Below, piece after piece: positions 8,836 to 17,146 of a DNA stretch of 64,000 nt. Each line of letters begins with the position of its first letter. The stretch's first letter is position 1. Both the position numbers and the translations under genes were made by a program. The stretch is from CAVPCZ01 sp963779225 (GTDB lineage Bacteria; Bacteroidota; Ignavibacteria; UBA10030; UBA6906). Under the pieces are notes generated by a model. It did not search any database, had not been told where the DNA came from, and worked only from the letters and a program-made list of their open reading frames with translations. The stretch spans positions 3,689,815 through 3,753,814 of the forward strand of contig CAVZWW010000003.1 of assembly GCA_963779225.1 (NCBI GenBank), in the 5' to 3' direction.

Positions 8836-9527
8836 GAGGCCGGGTTTTCCTCCGACAGGTCCAGCATGCGAATATCGCGGATGTACGGAACGGTCCGGTC
8901 GGTCTTCAGTTCACGAAGGCGGGCGATCTTTTTTTCGATCCGCACCACATTGTCCCGGATGATCACGAGATAAGCCCGGAGGTTGTCAGCCTGGTGCATC
9001 TCCAGCAACTTGTCAACACTTTCCTGCATTCCGTCCAGCGGCGTGCGGATCTCACCCGTGATCTGCACAACCAGTTCCTGAATGACCTGCAGCCGCCGTT
9101 CCGAGATCTCCAGCGCGGTAAGCTCATCCTTCAGCTTCCGGCGCTCCAAAACATTCAGAATTGTCCTGGGGAGGACCGGGGTTGAGATCTCTTCCTTCAC
9201 CAGATAGTCTTCAACCCCCAGCTTCAGCACTTCCACTGCAAGGTCAAAATCTTTGTTCACCGTCAGGAACACCACCGGTACGGTGACCCCTCGTTCGCGG
9301 ATCGCCCGGGTGACCTCCAGCCCGTTTTGCCCCGGCAGGAAATAATCCATGAGAACAAGAACGATCTCCGGGTGTTCTGCCAGCTCCTTCAAAGCCGCCA
9401 CACCGTCGGGACTCCAGTGGACAATGAAATTTGCCCCTTCGTGGCGACGGAGGAACAACTCCACGAGCTGTGCAAAATCGGGGTTGTCTTCCACGAGCAG
9501 GATGTGCGTTTCGGACCGTTCAGCCAT
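8832..9527 (-). CDS. Response regulator with degenerate HisKA-like C-terminal domain
   Basis: A 231-residue protein. Residues about 8-130 form a receiver: ILLVEDNPDFAQL (acidic pocket), LVLMDYFLPGQNG (phospho-Asp near residue 60), VVFLTVNKD and YLVKEEIS. Residues about 135-215 are helical, and the stretch VVQITGEIRTPLDGM lines up with a histidine-kinase H-box (normally SHEIRTPLNG) but has Gly where the phospho-accepting His should be. It has no ATPase domain. It overlaps the hybrid-free sensor kinase upstream by 8 bp and the nitrilase downstream by 4 bp. The tail may dimerise or dock with the kinase; that is inference. Confidence 0.85.
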   Translation of the reverse strand: MAERSETHILLVEDNPDFAQLVELFLRRHEGANFIVHWSPDGVAALKELAEHPEIVLVLMDYFLPGQNGLEVTRAIRERGVTVPVVFLTVNKDFDLAVEVLKLGVEDYLVKEEISTPVLPRTILNVLERRKLKDELTALEISERRLQVIQELVVQITGEIRTPLDGMQESVDKLLEMHQADNLRAYLVIIRDNVVRIEKKIARLRELKTDRTVPYIRDIRMLDLSEENPAS

Positions 9528-12500
9528 TGTGCGGCACGCTGAAATGGAATGTGGATCCCTGGCCGGGGGAGGATTCGAGCCAGATCCGACCACCGTACGC
9601 CTCGACGATCTTTTTGACGATGGTCAAACCGGCGCCGGTCCCTGCATACCGCTCCGCCGGATGTAAACGATGGAAAATCACGAAGACTTTTTCCGCCTCT
9701 TCTTCTGGAATCCCGATACCGTTATCCGCAACCGAAAAGACTATCCTGTCAGCTTTCTCTTCAGCGCTGATACGCACGAGGGGTTCGGTATTGGCATTAA
9801 ACTTCACCCCGTTGGAGATCAAGTTACGAAAAACCATGGTCAGGTGCGTGGCATCGTAACGGACAGCCGGCAAAGCCGGATCATATTCCACGCGCGCGTT
9901 CCGCTCCCGGAGGGTGAACGCCATTTCATTGAGAAGCTCTCTGAGCAATAACGGCACCCCAACTCTACCCACCTGGCCGGGAACCCGGCCCAGCCTCGAA
10001 AGCGTGAGCAGATCGTCAATCAGCTGCTTCATCCGCCCGCTGGAACGAACCACGGAACCCAGGTGCTGCCGCCCCTCCTCGTCCAGCACATTCTCTTTGC
10101 CGGAAAGGACGATTTTGGTGTACCCCTCGATGGCAATCAAAGGTTCCTTCAGATCGTGTGATACAACGTACGCGAAACGGTCCAGTTCGCCGTTGCGCGC
10201 CTCGAGTTCACGAGCCTGACGGACCGCATCATCGTGCAATGACACACGATCGAGCGCAATCGCGACCAAATTAGCGATACTGAGGAAGAGTCGCAAGTCG
10301 GCTTCCGTGAACGGCTCCGGGGAGTGCCGCGCTACCATGAGCACTCCCATGGTGGTTTCGTTGGCGATCACCGGCGCGGCAAGCAGTACACCCCACCCGG
10401 ACGCCGGCCCGTGATAGCTCTCCTGCTCCCGGGCTACCCGTAAACAATGCGCAATGAGGTCTGTACCGCCTCCGGACGCATCAGGACTGTCAGCCAGGTC
10501 AGAATTGGCAGTTGCGTCGGAATCAACCGATACATCAGAGGACACACCGGTGGCCGCCCCCGCCGGAGGCCCTGCCATCGGCCCCGCCGCCGGCTTAGCC
10601 GCGAAAACGCGCGCGAGTGAGTCGCTTGCCGGGAGGTAGGTCTCGTAGACAAACAGATCAAAACCAACCGCGCGGGAAAGCCCATCACACACAAGAGCAA
10701 GGAGCCTATCCGTTTCGAGCGCCCCCGTGAGCCCCTTTCCGATTTCATGAAGGAGGGTGAGCTCACGGTTTTGTTGCTTCACTTCCTCACCAAGACGCTT
10801 TCTTGCGCCAATGTCCCGGGCCAGGTTCAGAATCGCCACCGGATCCCCTGCCCCGCTTTTGAGGAGCGTCGTATTGAGGCTGATGGGAACGGTGTGGCCG
10901 TCCCGCCGCCGCCAGCTGATGTCAAAATCCGTCAGATGCTTCTCCTCGCGCAGGGTGGTAAGCCACTGCATAAATGTTCCCATCTCCTCTTCAACCATCC
11001 AGGGATAGGGGAGGTTTATTCCGAGCGCTTCAGCGCGCGTGTATCCCGTGAGCGTTGAGAATGCATTGTTGACTTCAAGGATCCGCCCCTCGAGGTCGGT
11101 CACAAGCAATGCGTCACCCATCGCATCCACGATGTTGCGAAGCATTTCCCCCGATCGGCGGACTTCGATCTCCCCGGTCTTCTGTCCGGTGATCTCCGTT
11201 ACCACGCCGTTTATGACCGTCACCAGGTTCTGGGCATCACGCTGGTACCGCACAGTGTCGCGCACCCACAGATACGACGCTTTGCCTTTGGGAAGGATAC
11301 GGTACTCCAAAAAGAATTCGTCTTCTCCGCCGCTCTGCCGTGTGATCCTCTCGCCGTAGACCGGACGGTCGTCCGGATGTACCATGGCACGCCATCCATC
11401 GGACGAAGCCGTAAGTTCCCGGACCTTGTAGCCTGTAAGACGTTCAACAACAGGACTGCAGTATGCAAACGTTCCGTTCGCAGAGGTCTGGTAGACTACC
11501 GCGTTGAGGTTTTCGACCGACGCCTGATATGCACGTGCGCGAGCGTCCACCTCCGCCCTCAGTATCGCACTTTCCAGGGCAAGGCCAAAATGTCTTGCCA
11601 CGACGGCCAGAAAGGCGGTATGATTCTCGGGCGGTTCTGTTTCCCGGCGGGTGAAGAGCAGCACGACCCCGCGGGCAACCTCGCGACCGCTCAGCGGCAG
11701 GCAGGCCATCGCAAGAAAACCTTCCGATTCGAACAGGGCCTTGTAGGGAAGATGCGGCGGGTATTCGGCGAGTGAGAAGCGGGCCGGTTCCATGGTCTTG
11801 ACCAGGAAACCCACCAGCCCCTGGTCAGCAGGCAACTCACGCAAAGCTTCCTGCAACCGGTCGCTGAGTTCATGCTGCGCGTCGATGGAATAGGTTTTTC
11901 CATCCGGCGAGGGGATCAGCACCGCCCCGGCTTCATAACCGAGCCACTTGATTGAAGCGGCAAGCCCCCCCTGCTCAACTTCCGCCCGGTCGACGGATCG
12001 GTGGAGGGCAACGAGAAGGTGCTCGAGAACCTCGTTCTCCCTGTGGCGGCGATCCGTTTCCACGGCTGCGTTCCGCCACGGGGAGATATCCACATGAAAC
12101 CAGAGGGCGGTCGGCTGGTCATCCACTTCTATCCGCTCGACAAGAACCTGCATGTAAAGCCGGCTGCCATCTTTGCGGACACCGGTGTACTCGAGGCGGG
12201 CGGGGGGAACGTCTGCCGCCGGCATCGTGCGTGCGAATTCCTGAACGCGGCGCTTCTCCCGGCCTGCAACGAGTTCCGAAACTTCCTTGCCGATGAGTTC
12301 CTCACGCAGCAGATAGCCGAAGAGCTCGAGCAAACCCTTGTTCACGAAGACAAAGGCGCCATCGCGAACAAGTGCAATTGCAGCGGAACTGCTTTCAAGG
12401 AGCACACGGTAACGCAATTCCGACTCCTGTGCACCACGGACGCTTCGCCAGGCGGCTGTCACATCATGAAGGATGATGTGCAGTCCCCGTTTCTCATCCA

Positions 12501-12849
12501 CGGCAACGGGAGTGGCAAACAGCTCGAACGAACCGTCCTGTCCGGATGCGGTTGGTAGGAACACTTCGTGCTTTCTGGGGATTTCCGTATCGTCCGGACC
12601 GGCAAGGGCGAGGGCACGGAGTTGCTTCCGGGCTCGTTCGTTTCTGTCACCCAGAAATCCGGCGAACGGAAGAGGTTCTCTGGACTCACCAACGAAGAGT
12701 TGTGCGAATGCCGGATTCCAGTCGACGATCTTCAGTCCGGCAACGACGGCGGCGGGAACAGGAAGGTCGCGCAGGACCCCCATAAACGCTGCAGAATCTA
12801 CGGATTGCTCAGGAACAGTAGACAAAGAAGCCTCTGATATTGTTACCAC
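9520..12849 (-). CDS. Multi-PAS/GAF cytoplasmic sensor histidine kinase
   Basis: A 1,109-residue kinase without membrane helices. Order by eye: PAS (20-135), PAS (142-260, LEYTGVRKDGSRLYMQ), GAF (275-435), PAS (440-560, YCSPVVERLTGYKVREL), PAS (568-690, VNNAFSTLTGYTRAEAL), GAF (700-870), HisKA with VVSHDLKEPLIAIEGY (His near 898), and a C-terminal HATPase with FRNLISNGVKFN, VADNGIGIP and GTGAGLTIVKKI. A 45-residue Ala/Ser/Asp-rich insert interrupts the second GAF (about 10480-10610). Start GTG 12849 overlaps the upstream TPM gene by 7 bp; TTG 12825 behind AGAGG is an alternative. Its stop overlaps the response regulator that follows, the likely partner. Confidence 0.9.
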   Translation of the reverse strand: MVTISEASLSTVPEQSVDSAAFMGVLRDLPVPAAVVAGLKIVDWNPAFAQLFVGESREPLPFAGFLGDRNERARKQLRALALAGPDDTEIPRKHEVFLPTASGQDGSFELFATPVAVDEKRGLHIILHDVTAAWRSVRGAQESELRYRVLLESSSAAIALVRDGAFVFVNKGLLELFGYLLREELIGKEVSELVAGREKRRVQEFARTMPAADVPPARLEYTGVRKDGSRLYMQVLVERIEVDDQPTALWFHVDISPWRNAAVETDRRHRENEVLEHLLVALHRSVDRAEVEQGGLAASIKWLGYEAGAVLIPSPDGKTYSIDAQHELSDRLQEALRELPADQGLVGFLVKTMEPARFSLAEYPPHLPYKALFESEGFLAMACLPLSGREVARGVVLLFTRRETEPPENHTAFLAVVARHFGLALESAILRAEVDARARAYQASVENLNAVVYQTSANGTFAYCSPVVERLTGYKVRELTASSDGWRAMVHPDDRPVYGERITRQSGGEDEFFLEYRILPKGKASYLWVRDTVRYQRDAQNLVTVINGVVTEITGQKTGEIEVRRSGEMLRNIVDAMGDALLVTDLEGRILEVNNAFSTLTGYTRAEALGINLPYPWMVEEEMGTFMQWLTTLREEKHLTDFDISWRRRDGHTVPISLNTTLLKSGAGDPVAILNLARDIGARKRLGEEVKQQNRELTLLHEIGKGLTGALETDRLLALVCDGLSRAVGFDLFVYETYLPASDSLARVFAAKPAAGPMAGPPAGAATGVSSDVSVDSDATANSDLADSPDASGGGTDLIAHCLRVAREQESYHGPASGWGVLLAAPVIANETTMGVLMVARHSPEPFTEADLRLFLSIANLVAIALDRVSLHDDAVRQARELEARNGELDRFAYVVSHDLKEPLIAIEGYTKIVLSGKENVLDEEGRQHLGSVVRSSGRMKQLIDDLLTLSRLGRVPGQVGRVGVPLLLRELLNEMAFTLRERNARVEYDPALPAVRYDATHLTMVFRNLISNGVKFNANTEPLVRISAEEKADRIVFSVADNGIGIPEEEAEKVFVIFHRLHPAERYAGTGAGLTIVKKIVEAYGGRIWLESSPGQGSTFHFSVPHNG

Positions 12850-13661
12850 CCTCCGCTCGCTCCGCCACCACCAAACGAACCCCCTCCACCGCTAAACCCG
12901 CCGCCCCCGCCAAACCCTCCACCTCCGCCAAATCCGCCGCCCCCGAGTCCGCCAATCGGCGGGAAAAACCCTCCGCCCCCTCGGCCAACCCCGGAACGTC
13001 GGCGGCGCGACATGATGATGACGAAGATGATGATCATCAATATGATCTGCCAGGGAAACGCCTTCTTCTTGGGGTCCCCTGCAGGATCAGCCTTGTACTC
13101 GTCCCGCGTAACAGCCATGATGGCATCAACTCCAGCGTTGACACCTCCGGCAAAGTCCCCTTCGCGGAATCGGGGCGTGATTTCTTTCCGGATAATCTGG
13201 CTGGAGAGGGCATCCGTCAGAACCCCCTCAAGTCCATAACCGACTTCAATGCGCATCAGCCGGTCGTTCTTCACGATCAGGAGCAATGCACCATTGTCTC
13301 TCTCTTTGTTGCCTATCCCGTTGGCTTCGGCAACCTTGAGGCTCACTTCCTCGAGAATGTTATCGCCTATTGTCGGGAGCATTACCACAACGATCTGCGT
13401 TGAAGTCTGGGTATCAAACGCGCGCAGTTTTTCATTCAGCAGTGAAAGATCGGACGGGGAAAGGGTCCCCGTCCGGTCGGTAACATATTCACGCACCTGC
13501 GGAGTAGGCACGGGTTGTAGCTGCGCAGGCGCAATCATAGGAGCGAGCAAACAAACGATGCCAATGAAAAGGGACCACCGCAGGAGGCCGGATATCCGGC
13601 CGGGAAGTGCGGGTCTAGCGCCCGCACTTCCGCTGGCTGTTCTGCGAAACCGTTTGGACAT
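12843..13661 (-). CDS. TPM-domain protein (YgcG-like) with Gly-rich tail
   Basis: About 272 residues. An N-terminal signal or anchor (SLFIGIVCLLAPMIAPAQ) precedes a TPM domain (YVTDRTGTLSPSDLSLLNEK, STQIVVVMLP, GALLLIVKNDRLMRIEVGYG). A membrane helix (WQIILMIIIFVIIMSRRRR) and a Gly/Phe/Ser-rich C-terminus follow, the standard architecture of the family. Start ATG 13661 is preferred over 13667 because AAAAGGA sits six bases upstream. TPM proteins occur next to LemA proteins in many bacteria, as here (32-bp gap). Some homologues take part in photosystem repair or membrane stress, but the role in this organism is unknown. Confidence 0.9.
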   Translation of the reverse strand: MSKRFRRTASGSAGARPALPGRISGLLRWSLFIGIVCLLAPMIAPAQLQPVPTPQVREYVTDRTGTLSPSDLSLLNEKLRAFDTQTSTQIVVVMLPTIGDNILEEVSLKVAEANGIGNKERDNGALLLIVKNDRLMRIEVGYGLEGVLTDALSSQIIRKEITPRFREGDFAGGVNAGVDAIMAVTRDEYKADPAGDPKKKAFPWQIILMIIIFVIIMSRRRRSGVGRGGGGFFPPIGGLGGGGFGGGGGFGGGGGFSGGGGSFGGGGASGGW

Positions 13662-13699
13662 CGACATTCCTTTTGTGACCGGATAGGCCTCCGCGATCT

Positions 13700-14308
13700 T
13701 TAGAAATTAACCTTCGGCGCGTTTTCTGCACCTGCCGTCGAGGCAAAATATGCCTTCTCGCGGAAGCCGAAAATTCCGGCCAGCACAGACGCGGGGAACC
13801 TCCGGATCGTGGTGTTGAACGCCTGCACCGTCTCGTTGAAGCGCGTGCGTGCGACAGTGATCCTGTTCTCCGTGCCTTCCAGCTGGCTCTGCAGCGCCAT
13901 GAAGTTTTCGTTCGACTTCAACTGCGGGTAGTTTTCAGAGACCGCCATGAGCCGGGAAAGAGCGGAGGAAAGTCCATCCTGCGCCTGCTGGAATCTGGCG
14001 AATGCATTGGGATCTTCCAGGACCTCCTTCGTCACCGTGATCTGTCCGACCTTCGCACGCGCTTCCGCAACCCCGACAAACACGCCCTTTTCCTGGGCCG
14101 CGAATCCTTTGACGGTTTCCACGAGGTTCGGAATCAGATCCATCCGACGCTGGTACTGCGTTTCCACCTGGCTCCACGCCGAGCGTACTCCCTCGTCCTG
14201 TGTCACGAGATTGTTGTAAATGCCCAGTCCCCACAGAAAGAGGCCGATGCCGGCGATCGCGATGACGATCAGGATTCCGGCGCCAATCATGCAGCCGCGA
14301 GATTTCAT
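13700..14308 (-). CDS. lemA: LemA family protein
   Basis: A 202-residue protein. After MKSRGCMIGAGILIVIAIAG comes one membrane helix ending LGIYNNLVTQDEGV. The LemA helical core includes AWSQVETQYQRRMDLIPNLV, VKGFAAQEKGVF, NYPQLKSNENFMALQSQLEG, RTRFNETVQAFNTTIRRFP and the C-terminal KAYFASTAGAENAPKVNF. Size and motifs match the family. Molecular function is not established. The start overlaps the capA stop by four bases and the TPM gene follows, so these three are probably co-translated. Confidence 0.93.
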   Translation of the reverse strand: MKSRGCMIGAGILIVIAIAGIGLFLWGLGIYNNLVTQDEGVRSAWSQVETQYQRRMDLIPNLVETVKGFAAQEKGVFVGVAEARAKVGQITVTKEVLEDPNAFARFQQAQDGLSSALSRLMAVSENYPQLKSNENFMALQSQLEGTENRITVARTRFNETVQAFNTTIRRFPASVLAGIFGFREKAYFASTAGAENAPKVNF

Positions 14309-15555
14309 TGTGACTCCTTATAGTATAGTATTGTGGATGCAAACTTACGTGAGAGCCGACGCATGGCATCTGTCACGCGGGCCGAATCTGCGCCCGAAAG
14401 AACCGAGAGGCGCCATTCCCGCACCCCGACCGGAATGAACCTGTATGAGGGGCCGTCGGGGTTCAAACAGATTTCGAAAACTCCGGTGTTGTATGAATCC
14501 CGGCTGTTACCCCCGAACACGAAATTCCCGAGAGAATATGCAATCACACCGTAGTGATACGCTTCAATTCCCTGAAGGACGTGCGGGTGATGGCCGATCA
14601 CCGCATCCGCACCGGCATCGATCAATGTCCGCGCAAAGGTCTGCTGGGAAAGATCCGGAGTGTCCGCTTTCTCCGTTCCCCAATGCAGATTGACCACAAC
14701 GTAGTCAGCCTTCAGGCTATCTTTGAGATTCAGAATATCCGCCGTAACGGGACCCGGTTCGCGCCGTGCCACACCGGGTGTGGACTTCCCTGCCCCGGGA
14801 GCTTCCCCGCCGCCGTAGTACGCCAGAAATCCTATTCTCCAGCCGCGGATTTCCATCACCACCGGCCGGTGGGCTTCCTCACGATTGACGCCTGCGCCCA
14901 CATGCCGGATCCCGACTGAATCAAGATACGAAATTGTGTCGAAAAACCCTTCACGTCCATAGTCGAAAACGTGATTGTTGGCAATGGTCACCAGGTCGAT
15001 CCCGCCGTCCGAGATGGCCCGGAGAAATCCAGGATGCATGCGGAAATTGTAGGGTTTTGGGACCTTTTTCCCCCGTGTTGTCACGGGGTTCTCGAGATTC
15101 ACCATTGCGATATCGGCATCAGACATGAGTGAGAATCCCGAGAACGCAGTGGAAACTCTTTGGCCAACCGCGCTCTCGTAGTGCCCACCCAGAAGGAGAT
15201 CCCCCCCGAAACGCAAAACGACCGGGGCGCTGCCGCTGTCAGCCGGAGAGACGAACACAGTGTCTGCTACAGGGGCACGCGCAGTGTCCGCCGCGAGGGC
15301 GTGCACAGTGTCGGCTACGGGCACGCTCGAAGTGTCTGCGACAGCAGCGTGCGCAGTGTCCGCTGCAAGGGCACGCGCTGTGTCGGTTACAGGGGCGTGT
15401 ACAGTGTCTGCTGCGAGGGCGTGTGCAGCGTCGGCTAGAGGCGTCCGCGCAGCGTCATATACCGGGGCACTGCCGCTGTCAGCCGGCGATGCAAAACCCG
15501 GTCCGGCGGAAGCCAGACTCAAACGTACCAGAAGGAGAAGCGAAGGAAGAATCAT
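14305..15555 (-). CDS. CapA-like metallophosphoesterase-fold exported protein with 8-residue repeats
   Basis: A 416-residue protein with a signal peptide (MILPSLLLLVRLSLASAG). Residues about 24-110 are degenerate 8-residue repeats of the type AxAADTAH/APVADTVR. The PGA_cap domain then shows LRFGGDLLLG, MVNLENPVTTRGK, DLVTIANNHVFDYG, VVNLHWGTEKA, GADAVIGHHPHVLQG and YSLGNFVFGG. CapA proteins are linked to poly-gamma-glutamate capsule, but capB/capC partners are not here, so that role is not assured. It is the first gene of the leftward capA-lemA-TPM-kinase string. Confidence 0.88.
   Translation of the reverse strand: MILPSLLLLVRLSLASAGPGFASPADSGSAPVYDAARTPLADAAHALAADTVHAPVTDTARALAADTAHAAVADTSSVPVADTVHALAADTARAPVADTVFVSPADSGSAPVVLRFGGDLLLGGHYESAVGQRVSTAFSGFSLMSDADIAMVNLENPVTTRGKKVPKPYNFRMHPGFLRAISDGGIDLVTIANNHVFDYGREGFFDTISYLDSVGIRHVGAGVNREEAHRPVVMEIRGWRIGFLAYYGGGEAPGAGKSTPGVARREPGPVTADILNLKDSLKADYVVVNLHWGTEKADTPDLSQQTFARTLIDAGADAVIGHHPHVLQGIEAYHYGVIAYSLGNFVFGGNSRDSYNTGVFEICLNPDGPSYRFIPVGVREWRLSVLSGADSARVTDAMRRLSRKFASTILYYKESQ
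15221..15486. repeat. 24-bp minisatellite inside capA, with flanking 26-bp duplication
   Basis: About ten 24-bp units (plus strand close to gcagtgtccgctgcgagggc plus 4 bases) fill 15247-15460. The near-identical 26-bp segment beginning accggggc and ending tcagccgg occurs at 15221-15246 and again at 15461-15486, exactly 240 bp (10 units) apart. All spacings are multiples of three, so the reading frame is kept. Confidence 0.85.
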
Positions 15556-15611
15556 GAGAGCAAGTGGTCCCGATCCTCAACAAGTGAAGGCGTTTGGTCG
15601 GTGGGGCAGTA

Positions 15612-15644
15612 GCAGCAAGGTCCCGCCAGGCGGGACCTTGCTGC
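15612..15644. repeat. Near-perfect 33-bp palindrome upstream of capA
   Basis: A 16-bp inverted repeat with a single-base centre (arms 15612-15627 and 15629-15644, core GGTCCCGCC A GGCGGGACC). It lies 57 bp upstream of capA and is not followed by a T tract on either strand, so it is not a typical terminator. It could be an operator, a REP-like extragenic palindrome, or a terminator of another type. Confidence 0.7.
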
Positions 15645-15792
15645 GAATAGCTGTGCTCATCACTGAAAGAACCGCAAGCTCATCCGGAGGCATAGCCAAA
15701 ACAGCCTCTCCAAACCTGAACCTGGAATCCACATCAACGGAGAAGACGCTCTTCAAATGGAACAAGTTCCACTTCCGCCGACGTCACCAGAT

Positions 15793-16440
15793 CTAGATCT
15801 GGAAAAGTGCCCCGAACATAATAACGATCCCGCCGGTCTTGATCGACTGGTTGGGTTGATTGGCATTCGAGTAGACGCTCTTGAGTCCGAGCATGTACCG
15901 AACGTCCCCGATCACGGAAATGCCCTTGGCCACTGCATACTCGACCCCGCCGCCGAAATCAAGCGAAAAATCGGTTCCAATGACGTCGGAGAAGTCCGTA
16001 TCCTTCGAAGGTTGACCGGTCAACTCCTGAGTCTGAGTAGCAGACAGCATGATGCCGAAATCAGGTCCCAGGAAGCCGTAAGGTCTCAGCTTTCCCTGAA
16101 GGAACTTCACTTTGAAGTAGACAGGGAAGTTGAGGTAGTTGAAACTGTAGGTTTCCTTGCCGCCCTGACCTTCAATACTGAATCCCTTCTGGATATAGAT
16201 CGGTTCCAGAACCGCATAGAACATCTTACCCTTGTCGAATCCGACCTCGGCAGTGGCGCCGAAAATCATACCGAACCGGCCTCCCTTTGTAACGTTGCCT
16301 GAGATGTCAGGGTCTAGAGAACATGAACCCAGGTTGAAGCCTATTCGGGGACCCGCCGCAAAGGTTATTTGCGCCTGGGACGATCCTGTCAGTAACACGA
16401 CCAACGTCAGGACTGCAATAGCCACAACAATCCGTCTCAT
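15793..16440 (-). CDS. Outer-membrane beta-barrel protein (PorT-like/OMP_b-brl)
   Basis: A 215-residue exported protein with signal peptide MRRIVVAIAVLTLVVLLTGS...AQ. The rest alternates polar and hydrophobic residues as in small 8-stranded barrels: FAAGPRIGFNLGSC, AVLEPIYIQKGFSIEGQ, YLNFPVYFKVKFLQGKLRPY, GFLGPDFGIML, FGGGVEYAVAKGISVIGDVR, MFGALFQI. These motifs are typical of the OMP_b-brl_2 group of FCB bacteria. The ribosome site GGAGGAGC lies 6 bases upstream. The binding partner or cargo is unknown. Confidence 0.85.
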   Translation of the reverse strand: MRRIVVAIAVLTLVVLLTGSSQAQITFAAGPRIGFNLGSCSLDPDISGNVTKGGRFGMIFGATAEVGFDKGKMFYAVLEPIYIQKGFSIEGQGGKETYSFNYLNFPVYFKVKFLQGKLRPYGFLGPDFGIMLSATQTQELTGQPSKDTDFSDVIGTDFSLDFGGGVEYAVAKGISVIGDVRYMLGLKSVYSNANQPNQSIKTGGIVIMFGALFQI

Positions 16441-16537
16441 ACGCTTGCTCCTCCGATTTGTGAGCGATCGTGAAAGAACCTACCTGTAGGGCCTGTACGA
16501 ATATACCGACCCGAAGCCCTTACAAAGTTGTCTGCAA

Positions 16538-17080
16538 TCAGGGAATCTCGTAACGAATTCCGCTTGTGATACTGATTCCGAATTGCGTGCTGCCGGAAAT
16601 GAAAATGGGACCAAATTGTATATCAGCCGGAATGTAGAGATTCTTGGCTATCGGGAAGAGCGCTCCGCCGCCGAAGGGAATGGCGACATACGGTCCCCCG
16701 GTGGCAAATATCAGACTGAATCCGGCATCAGCGTACGGCTTAATCTTGGAAGCCGGATATGCGTGAAATAGTACTTGAACAGGTTCATCCACTCGATCGG
16801 CGTGCCGGTCTGTGTGTTGATGTTGAATGCTTCCATGATGGCCATGTTCTTATTGAAAATCACCTCACCGTAGGGACCGAATTGAAAGCCGGCGGAGGTC
16901 CCCCCTGACTTCTCATATTGACCGGTATAGTAGTTGTAAAAGTTGGTGGAAGGCCCCCCCGTCCCGATACTCAGCCCCAGACGCATGCCAACCGCCCATT
17001 TCACCTGTGCCTGCGATTCGGAAACCCACGCAGCCGACAGCAGAACCAGGAGAGCAACACAGAGAAGTGAATTTTTTCAT
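16538..17080 (-). pseudogene. Small outer-membrane beta-barrel protein, two frameshifts
   Basis: ATG 17080 follows AAAGGAGAAAAACG. The signal peptide changes frame after MKKFTS (shift near 17060) to LCVALLVLLSAAWVSESQAQ and then VKWAVGMRLGLSIGTGG. A second shift near 16770 joins EWMNLFKYYF to YPASKIKPYADAGFSLIFAT, and the protein ends SGSTQFGISITSGIRYEIP. Once the shifts are repaired this is about 180 residues of beta-barrel-type sequence. Both halves remain fully barrel-like, so sequencing error is the simplest reading. It is tandem with another barrel gene just downstream. Confidence 0.75.
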
Positions 17081-17117
17081 CGTTTTTCTCCTTTTGTGAG
17101 AATGGCGCGTATTTTTG

Positions 17118-17146
17118 AATTTACAAAGTACGAGCTATTTAAGCAA
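17118..17146 (-). promoter_or_regulatory. Candidate sigma70-type promoter for the barrel gene at 17080
   Basis: On the minus strand TTGCTT (17141-17146), a 17-base spacer and TAAATT (17118-17123) lie about 40 bases before the start codon and overlap the last codons of the acyl-CoA dehydrogenase gene. Pattern match only. Confidence 0.45.

Noticed and set aside
15240..15470. CRISPR array
   Set aside because: Units are 24 bp, contiguous, degenerate and in frame inside capA; there are no unique spacers.
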